Source of the DNA: JAVDCA01 sp035293985 | Lineage (GTDB): Bacteria > Pseudomonadota > Alphaproteobacteria > Rhizobiales > Xanthobacteraceae | Direction: 5' to 3' | DNA: 64,000 nt | NCBI GenBank assembly: GCA_035293985.1 | Contig: DATGLS010000017.1 | Location: forward strand, 186,001-250,000 | Part shown: piece by piece, positions 16,878 to 25,505 of the stretch | Layout of the letters: every line of letters begins with the position of its first letter | Numbering within the stretch: the first letter of the stretch is position 1 | Notes under the pieces: generated by a model | What the model saw: the letters and a program-made list of their open reading frames with translations, nothing else | Databases searched by the model: none | What the model was told of the DNA's origin: nothing | Position numbers and translations under genes: made by a program

Positions 16878-17159
16878 TCAGAACTTCCGTCCAAGGCCGA
16901 TGCCCTGAGTGCCGAACTTGAACTCGGTATCGTTGTCGAGCTTGATGTGCGGCGAATGATCCTTCGGCGTGTTGTCGTCGTCGGCCTGCACCGATCGCCT
17001 CTGATTCGGCGCCGGATTGCTCGAGCGCGCCGGCGTGTTGGTGCAGGGCTGCGTGATCGTCGGCTGGCAGCCGGCCTGCGCCGCCGAGCGATCGGACGCG
17101 CCGAGGAGCGCGAACACGCCGAAGAAAATCGATGCGACTGCCAACTGAATGCGCGACAT
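16878..17159 (-). CDS. Small secreted protein, unknown
   Basis: A protein of 93 residues that I do not recognise. It begins MSRIQLAVASIFFGVFALLG, a Sec signal peptide with likely cleavage after AQA near residue 29. The mature part has two cysteines (GCQPTITQPC), a Pro/Asn/Ser-rich stretch and a charged tail ending TEFKFGTQGIGLGRKF. The alternating, Gly-rich tail could be a short beta strand, but this is guesswork. ATG 17159 has GAGG five bases before it, better than a start 14 codons upstream. It is convergent with the reductase gene with a 5-base gap. Confidence 0.6.
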   Translation of the reverse strand: MSRIQLAVASIFFGVFALLGASDRSAAQAGCQPTITQPCTNTPARSSNPAPNQRRSVQADDDNTPKDHSPHIKLDNDTEFKFGTQGIGLGRKF

Positions 17160-17234
17160 GGCGACCTCGCGGGAAGCGTCCGCCGATGGCAACAAGAGCA
17201 TCCTAGGTTCGACTCGCGCAGGAGTCGAGCACCA

Positions 17235-18101
17235 TCACGGCCGTTGCAGCCGCTTCACCGTCGTCACGGCGCTGCCGCCGGCCGCGATGCGCTGCACCGC
17301 CTCGGCGATCGGCTCGACGGCGACCGCCATGTGATGCGCATTGGCGTGCAGAAGCGTCGTGCCGTCGCGCACGATGGCCACATGGCCCTTCCAGAAAACG
17401 AGATCGCCACGGCGCAGATCGGTCGAGTCGGGGGCAATTGCCCCGCCCAACGCGCGCTCCTGCATGTCGCTGTCGCGTGGACATGAGATGCCGGCGGCCG
17501 TCAGCGCCGTCTGGACGAGACCCGAGCAGTCGATCCCGAGGCTGGTCTTGCCGCCCCAAAGATAGGGCACTCCGACGAAGCGCTCCGCGACCGCAACGAA
17601 ATCGGTTTCCACCGCGTCGATTGCCGCGAGATGCCGCGCCGGTACGTAGCCCGCCGGCGTCACGGCGAACGGCTCCTCGCTCCTGACAACCGCGAGGCGG
17701 CAGCCGAGCGAGAAGGTCGCGACCGGCGGCAGCTTGATCGAGCGGCCGGGAAACGCCAGCGTGCGCAGGGCGCAGACCCGATGGGTCGCGCGCGGACCGG
17801 GCGGCCCGAGCGCATTGGCTGGCAGCCACCCGACATAGCCGTCGGCCGCGAGCTGCCCCCAGCACCAGCCCTCCTCGTTGGTGTCGTAGACCGTGACCCG
17901 CTCGCCCTTGAGCGCCTCGGTATCGAGGGAGCCGTCGGGCGCCGGTTCACGCCGCACCGGCGCGCTGTCATCGCGCACCTCGCGCTCGATGCCTTCGACG
18001 AAACGCGCAGCCGTGACCTTGCCTTGAAGGTGCGCGGCCGCGAGATCGGGCCGCGCCGGCGTGATGCGCGGGTCGAACGTGTGGCTTCCGTCAGGGCTCA
18101 T
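17235..18101 (-). CDS. NlpC/P60 (C40) cell-wall peptidase with SH3 domain
   Basis: A protein of 288 residues with no clear signal peptide. An SH3-like region spans about 55-155 (LKGERVTVYDTNEEGWCWGQL, DGYVGWLP). The C-terminal C40 peptidase domain (about 165-285) has catalytic Cys192 in GIDCSGL, His240 in WKGHVAIV and a further His252 in LHANAHH. Such enzymes cut gamma-D-glutamyl-meso-diaminopimelate bonds in peptidoglycan or its fragments. ATG 18101 overlaps the stop of the aminopeptidase gene upstream (ATGA). This coupling suggests joint processing of murein peptides, perhaps in the cytoplasm given the absence of a signal. Confidence 0.88.
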   Translation of the reverse strand: MSPDGSHTFDPRITPARPDLAAAHLQGKVTAARFVEGIEREVRDDSAPVRREPAPDGSLDTEALKGERVTVYDTNEEGWCWGQLAADGYVGWLPANALGPPGPRATHRVCALRTLAFPGRSIKLPPVATFSLGCRLAVVRSEEPFAVTPAGYVPARHLAAIDAVETDFVAVAERFVGVPYLWGGKTSLGIDCSGLVQTALTAAGISCPRDSDMQERALGGAIAPDSTDLRRGDLVFWKGHVAIVRDGTTLLHANAHHMAVAVEPIAEAVQRIAAGGSAVTTVKRLQRP

Positions 18102-19483
18102 TTGTGACCGTAGCGCGCCGCAAGATAGGAATAGACCGCGCGCGCTGCCTGGCATTCGCCGCCCTCAGGGCGGCCCGGCTTGGCGGATGGCGTCCAGGCG
18201 TAGATGTCGACATGCAGCCAAGCCTTGGCGGCGGCGACGAAGCGGTTGAGAAACAGCGCGCAGATGATCGAGCCGGCGAAGCCGCCGGTGCCGATATTGC
18301 TCATGTCCGCCACTTTGGAATCGAGCATCGCGTCATAGGCGGGCCACAGCGGCAGCCGCCACAGCGGGTCGTTCTCGGCGCGGGCATGATGCGCGATGGC
18401 GGCGGCGAGGTCCTCGTCGTGGGTATAGAACGGCGGCACGTCGGGGCCGAGCGCGACGCGGGCGGCGCCGGTCAGGGTGCCCATGTCGACCAGGAGATCG
18501 GGCGCCTCCTCGTCGGCGAGCGCGAGCGCGTCGGCGAGGATCAGCCGGCCTTCGGCATCCGTATTGCCGACCTCGACCGTCAGGCCCTTGCGCGAGCGAT
18601 AGACGTCGCGCGGCCGGAATGCATCGCCGGCAATCGCGTTCTCGACCGCCGGGATCAGCACGCGCAGGCGGACCTCAAGACCGCGCGCCATGATCATCTG
18701 GGCGAGCGCGAGCACGCTCGCGGCGCCGCCCATGTCCTTCTTCATCAGCAGCATGGCGCTGTCGGGCTTGATGTCGAGACCGCCGCTGTCGAAGCAGACA
18801 CCCTTGCCGACCAGCGTCACCTTGGGCGCCGCCGCGTCGCCCCAGGACATGTCGATCAGGCGCGGCGCGCCTCGGGCGGCGCGACCGACCGCATGAATGA
18901 GCGGAAAATTCTGCGCCAGCAGTTCGTCGCCGACGACCGAACGGAAAGCCGCACCGTGCTGCTCGGCCACCTGCCGCGCCGCCGCCTCGAGCTCGGCCGG
19001 CCCGAGGTCGTTCGCCGGCGTGTTGATGAGGTCGCGCGCGAGAAAGACGGCATCGACGATGCGCGCGACCTCCTCGCCGTCGACGCTCTGGGGGACTTCC
19101 AGGCGCACGTCCTTGGCATCGCGCTTGCGGTAGCGGGCGAACTGATACGCGCCGAGCGCGAAGGCGAGCGCCGCGAGGCGTGCATCGCCCGGCACGTCGA
19201 CCAACCGGTAGGTCCCGTCGGGCAGCAGGCCGGGCAGCCGGCCCGGCGCGAACGGATCACGCGCCGGCTTGTCCTCCGGATCGAACCCGAACAGCACGCC
19301 CGACAGGCCGCCGTCGGGCGCGGACAGCAGCAGATGCCGGCCAGCGCGTGGCTCGAATCCGGCGGCATCGGCGAACTTGCGGGCCGCCGCATCGAGGCCG
19401 GTGCGTACGGCGGGCCAGGTCGCGGCGGTCACGCAATAGATCGGGACGGCGGCGGCGCCGGGCGTCGCGAAAATGGTCGGCAT
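18098..19483 (-). CDS. Leucyl aminopeptidase family protein (M17)
   Basis: A cytoplasmic peptidase of 461 residues. The M17 catalytic domain is in the second half: VGKGVCFDSGGLDIKPDSAM with the metal-binding Lys and Asp, MKKDMGGAA, and the family signature NTDAEGRLILADAL. RYRKRDAKDV and VFLARDLINTPANDLGP are also typical of this branch, which differs from classical PepA in the N-terminal half. It would release N-terminal residues from peptides. Start ATG 19483 (MPTIFATPG) has AGG upstream; a GTG nine codons earlier is possible. Its stop overlaps the NlpC/P60 start. Confidence 0.9.
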   Translation of the reverse strand: MPTIFATPGAAAVPIYCVTAATWPAVRTGLDAAARKFADAAGFEPRAGRHLLLSAPDGGLSGVLFGFDPEDKPARDPFAPGRLPGLLPDGTYRLVDVPGDARLAALAFALGAYQFARYRKRDAKDVRLEVPQSVDGEEVARIVDAVFLARDLINTPANDLGPAELEAAARQVAEQHGAAFRSVVGDELLAQNFPLIHAVGRAARGAPRLIDMSWGDAAAPKVTLVGKGVCFDSGGLDIKPDSAMLLMKKDMGGAASVLALAQMIMARGLEVRLRVLIPAVENAIAGDAFRPRDVYRSRKGLTVEVGNTDAEGRLILADALALADEEAPDLLVDMGTLTGAARVALGPDVPPFYTHDEDLAAAIAHHARAENDPLWRLPLWPAYDAMLDSKVADMSNIGTGGFAGSIICALFLNRFVAAAKAWLHVDIYAWTPSAKPGRPEGGECQAARAVYSYLAARYGHK

Positions 19484-19797
19484 TGCGATCAACCTGGCGA
19501 TCAAGGGCACAGCGGCGCCGATGCGACGGGCGCGGGCGCCCTACTTGGGTGCCCTACTTGATTGATCGCAAAGGTCATTTCGATTCGCCTCCAAGTTCGA
19601 GATTGTCGGCGCCAAATCGGCGACGGTTCGCCCGCAGACCATCGCATGTCGGCCGGCCGAACGGCAATCCGCCTTATCCATCAGACACTAAGCGCCTCCG
19701 CAGGGGCCGTGCCGACTCGCCGCCTTAACCAACCGTTAGGGTTAACGATCTACTTGTCGCTGATCTGGCGGCGTTGGGGCTGGGCCTCATGGAGTAA
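19484..19797. other. Divergent intergenic region between aminopeptidase and tadD
   Basis: 314 bases without a convincing gene, serving as upstream region for both divergent genes. The only recognisable element is the pair of TTAA-type boxes at 19725-19746 (entered separately). Confidence 0.6.
19725..19746 (+). promoter_or_regulatory. CtrA-like box upstream of tadD
   Basis: TTAACCAACCGTTAG (19725-19739) is TTAA-N7-TTAG, one base from the CtrA consensus TTAA-N7-TTAA. It is directly followed by GTTAAC (19741-19746). It lies about 55 bases before the tadD start. Binding is inferred from the motif and from similar boxes in front of other genes of the pilus locus. Confidence 0.45.
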
Positions 19798-20700
19798 ATG
19801 ATGGCAATGCGTCGATCTTCCGGCCGCGCCGCACGGCTGCTCGCCAATGCCGCCCTGCTCGGCTGCGTCGCCCTTACCGCGGCGGGTTGCGTCACCACCG
19901 GCAGCCAAAGCAACCAAGACCTGACCGGCTCTATCGCGCAGAACGCCACGCCGCGCACCGAGGCCGAATGGCGGGCCGAGTCGGCGGCGCAAGGCGCGCG
20001 CTATCGCGCCAATCCGAACGATCCCAACGTCGCGATCGCCTATGCGCGCGCGCTCAGCGCGCTGGGCGAGCGCGCGCAGGCCGTCGCGGTGCTGGAACAG
20101 GCCTCCATGCACCATCCCGAGGACAAAGCCGTGCTCGGCGCTTACGGCCGCGCACTCGCAGCCGTCGGCAACTACGCCCAGGCCCTCGACGTGCTCAATC
20201 GCGCCCATTCGCCCGACCAGCCCGATTGGCGCATCCTGTCGGCGCAGGGCGCGGTGCTCGACCAGATGGGCCGCCACGAGGACGCGCAGCGCTACTATTC
20301 GAGCGCGCTCAAGATCATGCCCGACGAGCCGTCGGTGCTCTCCAATCTCGGCCTCTCCTATGCCCTGTCGCGCGACCTGCCCAAGGCCGAGGCGACGCTG
20401 CGCCGCGCGGTCGCGCGGCCCGGCGCCGACCCGCGGGTGCGGCAGAACCTCGCGCTGGTCGTCGGCCTGCAGGGCCGCTTCGCCGAGGCCGAGACGATCG
20501 CGCGGGCGGACCTGCCGCCCGACGAGGCCGCCGCCAACGTCGCCTACCTCAAGCAGATGATGACCGATCACAACAACTGGGCGAAGATCGCCTCGACCGC
20601 GGACACGCCGTCGGCGACCAAGCGGACGAGCCGCAAGCGCACCGCCCAGGAGACCAACAACGCGCGCGGCACCGATCGCAGCAACGACGTGATCAACTGA
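19798..20700 (+). CDS. tadD: Tad pilus lipoprotein TadD (tetratricopeptide repeats)
   Basis: A lipoprotein of 300 residues. The N-terminal signal ends in lipobox LTAAGC (Cys31), so it is anchored to the outer or inner membrane facing the periplasm. Tetratricopeptide-like helices fill about 60-245 (NPNDPNVAIAYARALSALGE, PEDKAVLGAYGRALAAVGNY, GRHEDAQRYYSSALKIMPDE). TadD is needed for secretin assembly in Tad pili. The C-terminal 50 residues are Thr/Asn/Lys-rich and likely disordered. Two ATGs are adjacent: GGAG lies 3 bases before ATG 19798 and 6 before ATG 19801, so the true start may be one codon later. The stop interlocks with that of tadC. Confidence 0.85.
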   Translation: MMAMRRSSGRAARLLANAALLGCVALTAAGCVTTGSQSNQDLTGSIAQNATPRTEAEWRAESAAQGARYRANPNDPNVAIAYARALSALGERAQAVAVLEQASMHHPEDKAVLGAYGRALAAVGNYAQALDVLNRAHSPDQPDWRILSAQGAVLDQMGRHEDAQRYYSSALKIMPDEPSVLSNLGLSYALSRDLPKAEATLRRAVARPGADPRVRQNLALVVGLQGRFAEAETIARADLPPDEAAANVAYLKQMMTDHNNWAKIASTADTPSATKRTSRKRTAQETNNARGTDRSNDVIN

Positions 20701-21670
20701 ACGCAGCGACCGCCTTGATCGCCGCCGGTCCGAGAATCACCACGAACAGGACCGGCAGGAAGAACACGATCATCGGCACGGTGAGCTTCGGGGGCAGCGC
20801 GGCCGCCTTCTTCTCCGCTTCCGACATGCGCATGTCACGGTTTTCCTGCGACATGACCCGCAACGTGTGCGCCATCGGCGTGCCGTAGCGCTCGGCCTGC
20901 TGCAGCGCGAGGCAGACCGCCTTGACGCCGTCGAGATCGGTCCGCTTGGCGAGGTTCTCGTAGGCCTGGCGCCGATCCGGCAGGTAGGACAGCTCGGCGG
21001 TCGTCAGCGTGAGCTCCTCGCACAGCGCGATCGACTGCGTGCCGATCTCCTCGCTGACGCGGCGGAACGCCGCCTCGATCGACATGCCGGATTCCACGCA
21101 GATCAGCAGCAGGTCGAGCGCATCCGGGAACGCGCGCATGATCGACAGCTTGCGCTTGGCGATCTTGTTCTTGAGGAACAGGAACGGCAGCTGCATGCCG
21201 GCGTAGGTCGCCGCCAGGGAGAAGCACAGCTTGACGCTCGGCGTGTAGTCGAGACGCGCGATGAGGAAGACGTAGATGAGCGATCCCACCAGCATGGCCA
21301 GCGGCACCACCATGCGGAAGAACAGGAACGCCACATACGGCCCCTGCCCGCGATAGCCCGCCTGCATCAGCTTCTCGCGCGCCGCCTCCTGGCCGACCCA
21401 TTTCGACAGGTTGAACTGCTCGACCACGGTCTGCATGTAGGCCTTGGGCGAGACGCGCAGCGTGACCTTCTCCTGGCGCGCCATGCGCTCGCGCTCGCGC
21501 TGGCGCATCTTCTCGCGCTCGAGCGCGACCGACTTCATGCGCTTTTCCAGCGTGTCGCCGGCGAACATCGGCATCGCCAGGGTCATGACCGTGGCGGCGG
21601 CCGCGATCGCGGCGAACAGCATCGCCATGAAGTGCGGATTGTGCAGCTTCTCGATCAGGATCTCGAACAT
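20693..21670 (-). CDS. tadC: Tad pilus inner-membrane platform protein TadC
   Basis: A protein of 325 residues with a type II secretion F domain. Membrane segments lie at about 13-35, 120-150 and 300-323. The GspF-like signature is in the cytoplasmic region: FPDALDLLLICVESGMSIEAAF, EELTLTTAELSYL, LAKRTDLDGVKAVCLALQQAERYGTPMAHTLRVMS. TadB and TadC form the platform on which the TadA ATPase drives pilin assembly. ATG 21670 begins 2 bases after the tadB stop. The 3' end overlaps the convergent tadD by 8 bases. Confidence 0.92.
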   Translation of the reverse strand: MFEILIEKLHNPHFMAMLFAAIAAAATVMTLAMPMFAGDTLEKRMKSVALEREKMRQRERERMARQEKVTLRVSPKAYMQTVVEQFNLSKWVGQEAAREKLMQAGYRGQGPYVAFLFFRMVVPLAMLVGSLIYVFLIARLDYTPSVKLCFSLAATYAGMQLPFLFLKNKIAKRKLSIMRAFPDALDLLLICVESGMSIEAAFRRVSEEIGTQSIALCEELTLTTAELSYLPDRRQAYENLAKRTDLDGVKAVCLALQQAERYGTPMAHTLRVMSQENRDMRMSEAEKKAAALPPKLTVPMIVFFLPVLFVVILGPAAIKAVAAFS

Positions 21671-21672
21671 GG

Positions 21673-22656
21673 TCAGAAATCGAAGTTGATCATTTTCTTC
21701 ATCACCATGATGCCGAGGAACATCCACACGGCGGACCCCGCGAGCAGCAGCCGGCCGACCGGCGTGGTCCACAAGAGCTCGATGTAGTCAGGGCTGGTGA
21801 TGTAGACGATGCCCATGACGAGGATCGGCAGGCTGCCGATGATGCCGGCGGAGGCCTTCGCCTCCATCGACATCGCCCTGATCTTCGCCTTCATCTTCTT
21901 GCGGTCGCGCAGCACGCGCGACAGGTTGCCGAGCGCTTCCGACAGGTTGCCGCCGGACTTCTGCTGGATACCGATGACGATGCCGAAGAAATTCGCCTCC
22001 GGCAGCGGCACGCGCTCGTAGAGCCGGCCGCACGCCTCGCCGAGCGGAAGGCCGATGGTCTGCGTCTCGACGATGGCGCGGAACTCGCTTTTGATCGGCT
22101 CCGGCGCATCGGAGACGATGACCTTCATCGAATCGAACAGCGGCAAGCCGGCCTTGATGCCGCGCACGATGATGTCGACCGCATCGGGAAAATTCTCGAG
22201 GAACTTGTTGTGTCGGCGTTTCTTCAGAAACGACAGGACCCAGCGCGGCAGGCCGAACGCGGCGGCGAAGGCGAATACGGCGGCGGCCAGCATCCCGCCG
22301 CCGATGAACATCACCGCGGCGAACGCCATGGCGCCGAGAACGCCCGAGCCGATCATGAACTGACGCTCGGTCCAGGACATGCCGGCCTGCTCGATCCGCA
22401 CCGACAGCGGCGGATTTTTCTGCTTCTTCCGGCGCGCCTCGAGCTCCTTGAGCGTGTCCTCGACATCACTGCGCCGCAGCTTCGGCGCCGCGCGCGTCGC
22501 CGCCGCCTTGTTGGCGCCGCGATCGGCCCTGGCGACGCTCTGCATGCGCTTTTCCGCCTGCCGCTCGCCGGACAGGAGCGGATAGAGGAAGACCCAGGCG
22601 ATGCCGCCGACCGCCGCGGCGGCGAGAAAGAACAGGGCGAGGTGCTGCACGTTCAT
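21673..22656 (-). CDS. tadB: Tad pilus inner-membrane platform protein TadB
   Basis: A protein of 327 residues, paralogous to TadC. An N-terminal membrane segment (about 7-27) is followed by a basic cytoplasmic stretch (about 30-90), two further membrane segments (about 105-140), the GspF domain (FPDAVDIIVRGIKAGLPLFDSM, then FFGIVIGIQQKSGGNLSEALGNLS) and C-terminal membrane segments. ATG 22656 overlaps the stop of tadA (ATGA), so the stoichiometry of ATPase and platform is probably coupled. The GGNLSEAL helix is the classical F-domain signature. Confidence 0.93.
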   Translation of the reverse strand: MNVQHLALFFLAAAAVGGIAWVFLYPLLSGERQAEKRMQSVARADRGANKAAATRAAPKLRRSDVEDTLKELEARRKKQKNPPLSVRIEQAGMSWTERQFMIGSGVLGAMAFAAVMFIGGGMLAAAVFAFAAAFGLPRWVLSFLKKRRHNKFLENFPDAVDIIVRGIKAGLPLFDSMKVIVSDAPEPIKSEFRAIVETQTIGLPLGEACGRLYERVPLPEANFFGIVIGIQQKSGGNLSEALGNLSRVLRDRKKMKAKIRAMSMEAKASAGIIGSLPILVMGIVYITSPDYIELLWTTPVGRLLLAGSAVWMFLGIMVMKKMINFDF

Positions 22657-24179
22657 GGCGCGGCCGCCTTCTCGGCGGCGTCGAGCGCCGCGGCGAGCCG
22701 CTTCTCCTCGCCGTAGTAGCGCGCGCGCTCCCAGAAGCGTGGCCGCCCGATGCCGGTCGAGCGATGGCGCCCGATCAGCTTGCCGGCTGCGTCCTCGCCG
22801 AGGAGGTCGAAGACGAACAGGTCCTGGGTGATGATCGTGTCCCCTTCGAGACCCATCACCTCGGTGATATGGGTGATCTTGCGCGAGCCATCGCGCAGTC
22901 GGGCGGCCTGGACCACCACGTCGACCGACGCGCAGATCATCTCGCGGATGGTGCGTGACGGCAGCGTGAAGCCGCCCATGGTGATCATCGATTCGAGACG
23001 GGAGAGCGCCTCGCGCGGGTTGTTGGCGTGCAGCGTGCCCATCGAGCCGTCGTGGCCGGTGTTCATCGCCTGCAGCAGGTCGAACGCCTCGGGTCCGCGC
23101 ACCTCGCCGACGATGATGCGCTCGGGCCGCATGCGCAGGCAGTTGCGCACCAGGTCGCGCATGGTGATCTGGCCCTCGCCCTCGAGGTTGGGCGGCCGCG
23201 TTTCCAGGCGCACCACGTGCGGCTGCTGCAGCTGCAATTCCGCCGCGTCCTCGCACGTGATGACGCGCTCGTCGTCGTCGATGTAGCGGGTGAGGCAGTT
23301 GAGCAGCGTCGTCTTGCCCGAGCCGGTGCCGCCCGAGACGAGCGTGTTGACCCGGGTGCGGCCGATGATCTTGAGGATCTCGCCGCCCTCGGGCGTGATC
23401 GTACCGTAGCGCACGAGCTGCTCGAGGGTGAGCTTGTCGCGCTTGAATTTGCGGATGGTGAGGGCGGGGCCGTCGATCGCCAGCGGCGGCACGATGACGT
23501 TGACGCGCGAGCCGTCGGGGAGGCGCGCGTCGCAGATCGGCGAGGACTCGTCGACGCGGCGGCCGATCTGGCTGACGATGCGCTGGCAGATGTTGAGCAA
23601 CTGATGGTTGTCGCGGAAACGGATCGGGGTGCGCTGGATCTTGCCCGCGACCTCGATGTAGACGGTGCCGGAGCCGTTCACCATCACGTCGGCGATGTCG
23701 TCGCGCGCGAGCAGCGGCTCGAGCGGACCGTAGCCGAGCACGTCGTTGCAGATGTCGTCGAGCAGCTCCTCCTGCTCGGAGATCGACATCACGATGTTCT
23801 TGATCGCGATGATCTCGTTGACGATGTCGCGGATTTCCTCGCGCGCCGAATCGGCATCGAGCTTGGCGAGCTGGGCGAGGTCGATAGCCTCGATCAAGGC
23901 GCCGAACACCGCACCCTTGGTCTCGTAGTAGCTGTCCGATTTGCGCGAGTCGCTGGCGCTCGGCGGCGCCGGATTGTGATTGGCGCCGACGACGCGCCCG
24001 GCCTGCGGCACCGGCGCCGGAACGAGCGGCGCGGCGAGCCCGGCGGACGGGAACGCCGTGCGCCCGCTCTCCGACTCGGTCGACGGCGGCGGCGTCGGCG
24101 CCGGGGTGGGCGCCGGCGCCAGACGCGCGGGCGCGGACGCGTTGCGCACCTCGGCTCCGGGAGAACGCTTACCGAACAC
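22653..24179 (-). CDS. cpaF: Tad pilus assembly ATPase TadA/CpaF
   Basis: A cytoplasmic secretion ATPase of 508 residues that powers Flp pilus assembly. After a Pro/Ala-rich N-terminus (about 1-80) come the N-terminal domain (EELLDDICNDVLGYGPLEPLL, IADVMVNG) and the ATPase core. Walker A is GGTGSGKTT at 283-291. The Asp box is ERVITCEDAAELQL, Walker B RPERIIVGEVRG, and the His box GSMGTLHANNP. It starts 53 bases after cpaE and its stop overlaps tadB. The poly-Pro N-terminal tail is longer than in minimal TadA proteins, as is usual in this order. Confidence 0.94.
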   Translation of the reverse strand: MFGKRSPGAEVRNASAPARLAPAPTPAPTPPPSTESESGRTAFPSAGLAAPLVPAPVPQAGRVVGANHNPAPPSASDSRKSDSYYETKGAVFGALIEAIDLAQLAKLDADSAREEIRDIVNEIIAIKNIVMSISEQEELLDDICNDVLGYGPLEPLLARDDIADVMVNGSGTVYIEVAGKIQRTPIRFRDNHQLLNICQRIVSQIGRRVDESSPICDARLPDGSRVNVIVPPLAIDGPALTIRKFKRDKLTLEQLVRYGTITPEGGEILKIIGRTRVNTLVSGGTGSGKTTLLNCLTRYIDDDERVITCEDAAELQLQQPHVVRLETRPPNLEGEGQITMRDLVRNCLRMRPERIIVGEVRGPEAFDLLQAMNTGHDGSMGTLHANNPREALSRLESMITMGGFTLPSRTIREMICASVDVVVQAARLRDGSRKITHITEVMGLEGDTIITQDLFVFDLLGEDAAGKLIGRHRSTGIGRPRFWERARYYGEEKRLAAALDAAEKAAAP

Positions 24180-24232
24180 GACCTATTCCCCGCTCCAACT
24201 CACACCCACGCGCGTGCATCGTGCAACAAACA

Positions 24233-25504
24233 CTAACCCAGCAGCTTGCCGATCAGCGGCCCGAACAAGCTGTTGCTCTTCTTCTTCGCCGCCGCGCGGC
24301 CGGTGAGAACCTGCGCGATGGTGCGAAACATCTCCGCGATGCGGTGGCCGGCCGCCACCTCGGCGATCATCTGACCGTTGTTCGAGGCCGTGCCGAACAC
24401 CGGCGGCTCGAACGGGATGACTGCGATCGGATCATCCTCGAGCGCCTTGGCGAAGTCGGCCGGCTTGATCTCCGGGCGCTTGGGCACGCCGACCTGGTTC
24501 AGGCAATAGAGCGGCCGGCGGTCGTTCGGGCGGGCCTGGCGCAGCAGGTCGACCATGTTCTTGGCGTTGCGCAGATTGGCGAGGTCCGGCGCCGCGACCA
24601 TGAGAATATCGTCGGCGCCGATCAGCACGCGCTTGGTCCAGCCGGTCCAGATGTGCGGCACGTCGAGCACCACGCAGGGCACCGTCGCGCGCAGGGCGTC
24701 GAACACCGGCTCGAAGGCCTCCGCGGTGAAATCATAGACGCGGTCGAGGGTCGCCGGTGCCGCGAGCAGGCTCAGGTGGTCGGTGCATTTGGACAACAGG
24801 CGATCGATGAAAGCCGTGTCGATGCGATCGGGGGAGAACACCGCGTCGGCGACGCCTTGCGGGGGGTCCTGGTTGTAGTCGAGCCCGGCGGTGCCGAACG
24901 CGAGATCGAGGTCGGCCACCACCGAATCGAGCGAGAGATCGCGCGCGATCGCCCAGGCGATATTGTGCGCGATCGTCGAAGCGCCGACACCGCCCTTGGC
25001 GCCGACGACCGCGATGATGCGCCCGACCGGCTTGGCATCCGGCGAGGAGAACAGCCCGCACACGGCGGCCACCACGTCGATCGCCCGCACCGGCGCCATG
25101 AGATATTCGCTCACGCCGCGCCGCATCAGCTCGCGGTAGAGCAGGATATCGTTGAAGCGCCCGATCACGATGACGCGCGTGCCCTCGTCGCAGACCCCGG
25201 AAAGCTCGTCGAGCCCGGCGAGCAGATCGTCCGCGCGCGTTTCCGTCTCGATCATGATGACGTTGGGCGTCGGCGAGCTGCGATAGGCTTCGACCGCGGC
25301 CGCGATTCCGCCCATCTGCACGCGCAGATGCGCCTTGGCGAGGCGCCGATCCTCGGCCGCGGCCTGCACCGATGCGGCGGTCTCGACGGTCGCGCAGAAA
25401 GCCTGGACGGAGACGCGCGGCGCCGGCGCGATGAAGTCCTCGCTCTCGGCGGGCGCGAGGGCGGCGTCCTCGATCGGTTCGGCGGTCTGCACAGAGAGCT
25501 TCAT
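24233..25504 (-). CDS. cpaE: Pilus assembly protein CpaE/TadZ (ParA/MinD-like)
   Basis: A protein of 423 residues. A receiver-like domain without obvious phosphorylation chemistry spans about 55-155 (NVIMIET, TRVIVIGRFNDILLYRELMRRGV). A ParA/MinD-type ATPase follows (VVGAKGGVGASTIAHNIAW, 166-184; VVADLDLAFGTAGLDYN). The P-loop reads KGGVGAST, with Ala175 in place of the usual Lys, which is known in TadZ/CpaE proteins and fits a localisation role with altered ATP use. CpaE places the pilus machine at the cell pole in Caulobacter. ATG 25504 lies one base after the cpaD stop. Confidence 0.9.
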   Translation of the reverse strand: MKLSVQTAEPIEDAALAPAESEDFIAPAPRVSVQAFCATVETAASVQAAAEDRRLAKAHLRVQMGGIAAAVEAYRSSPTPNVIMIETETRADDLLAGLDELSGVCDEGTRVIVIGRFNDILLYRELMRRGVSEYLMAPVRAIDVVAAVCGLFSSPDAKPVGRIIAVVGAKGGVGASTIAHNIAWAIARDLSLDSVVADLDLAFGTAGLDYNQDPPQGVADAVFSPDRIDTAFIDRLLSKCTDHLSLLAAPATLDRVYDFTAEAFEPVFDALRATVPCVVLDVPHIWTGWTKRVLIGADDILMVAAPDLANLRNAKNMVDLLRQARPNDRRPLYCLNQVGVPKRPEIKPADFAKALEDDPIAVIPFEPPVFGTASNNGQMIAEVAAGHRIAEMFRTIAQVLTGRAAAKKKSNSLFGPLIGKLLG

Positions 25505-25505
25505 G

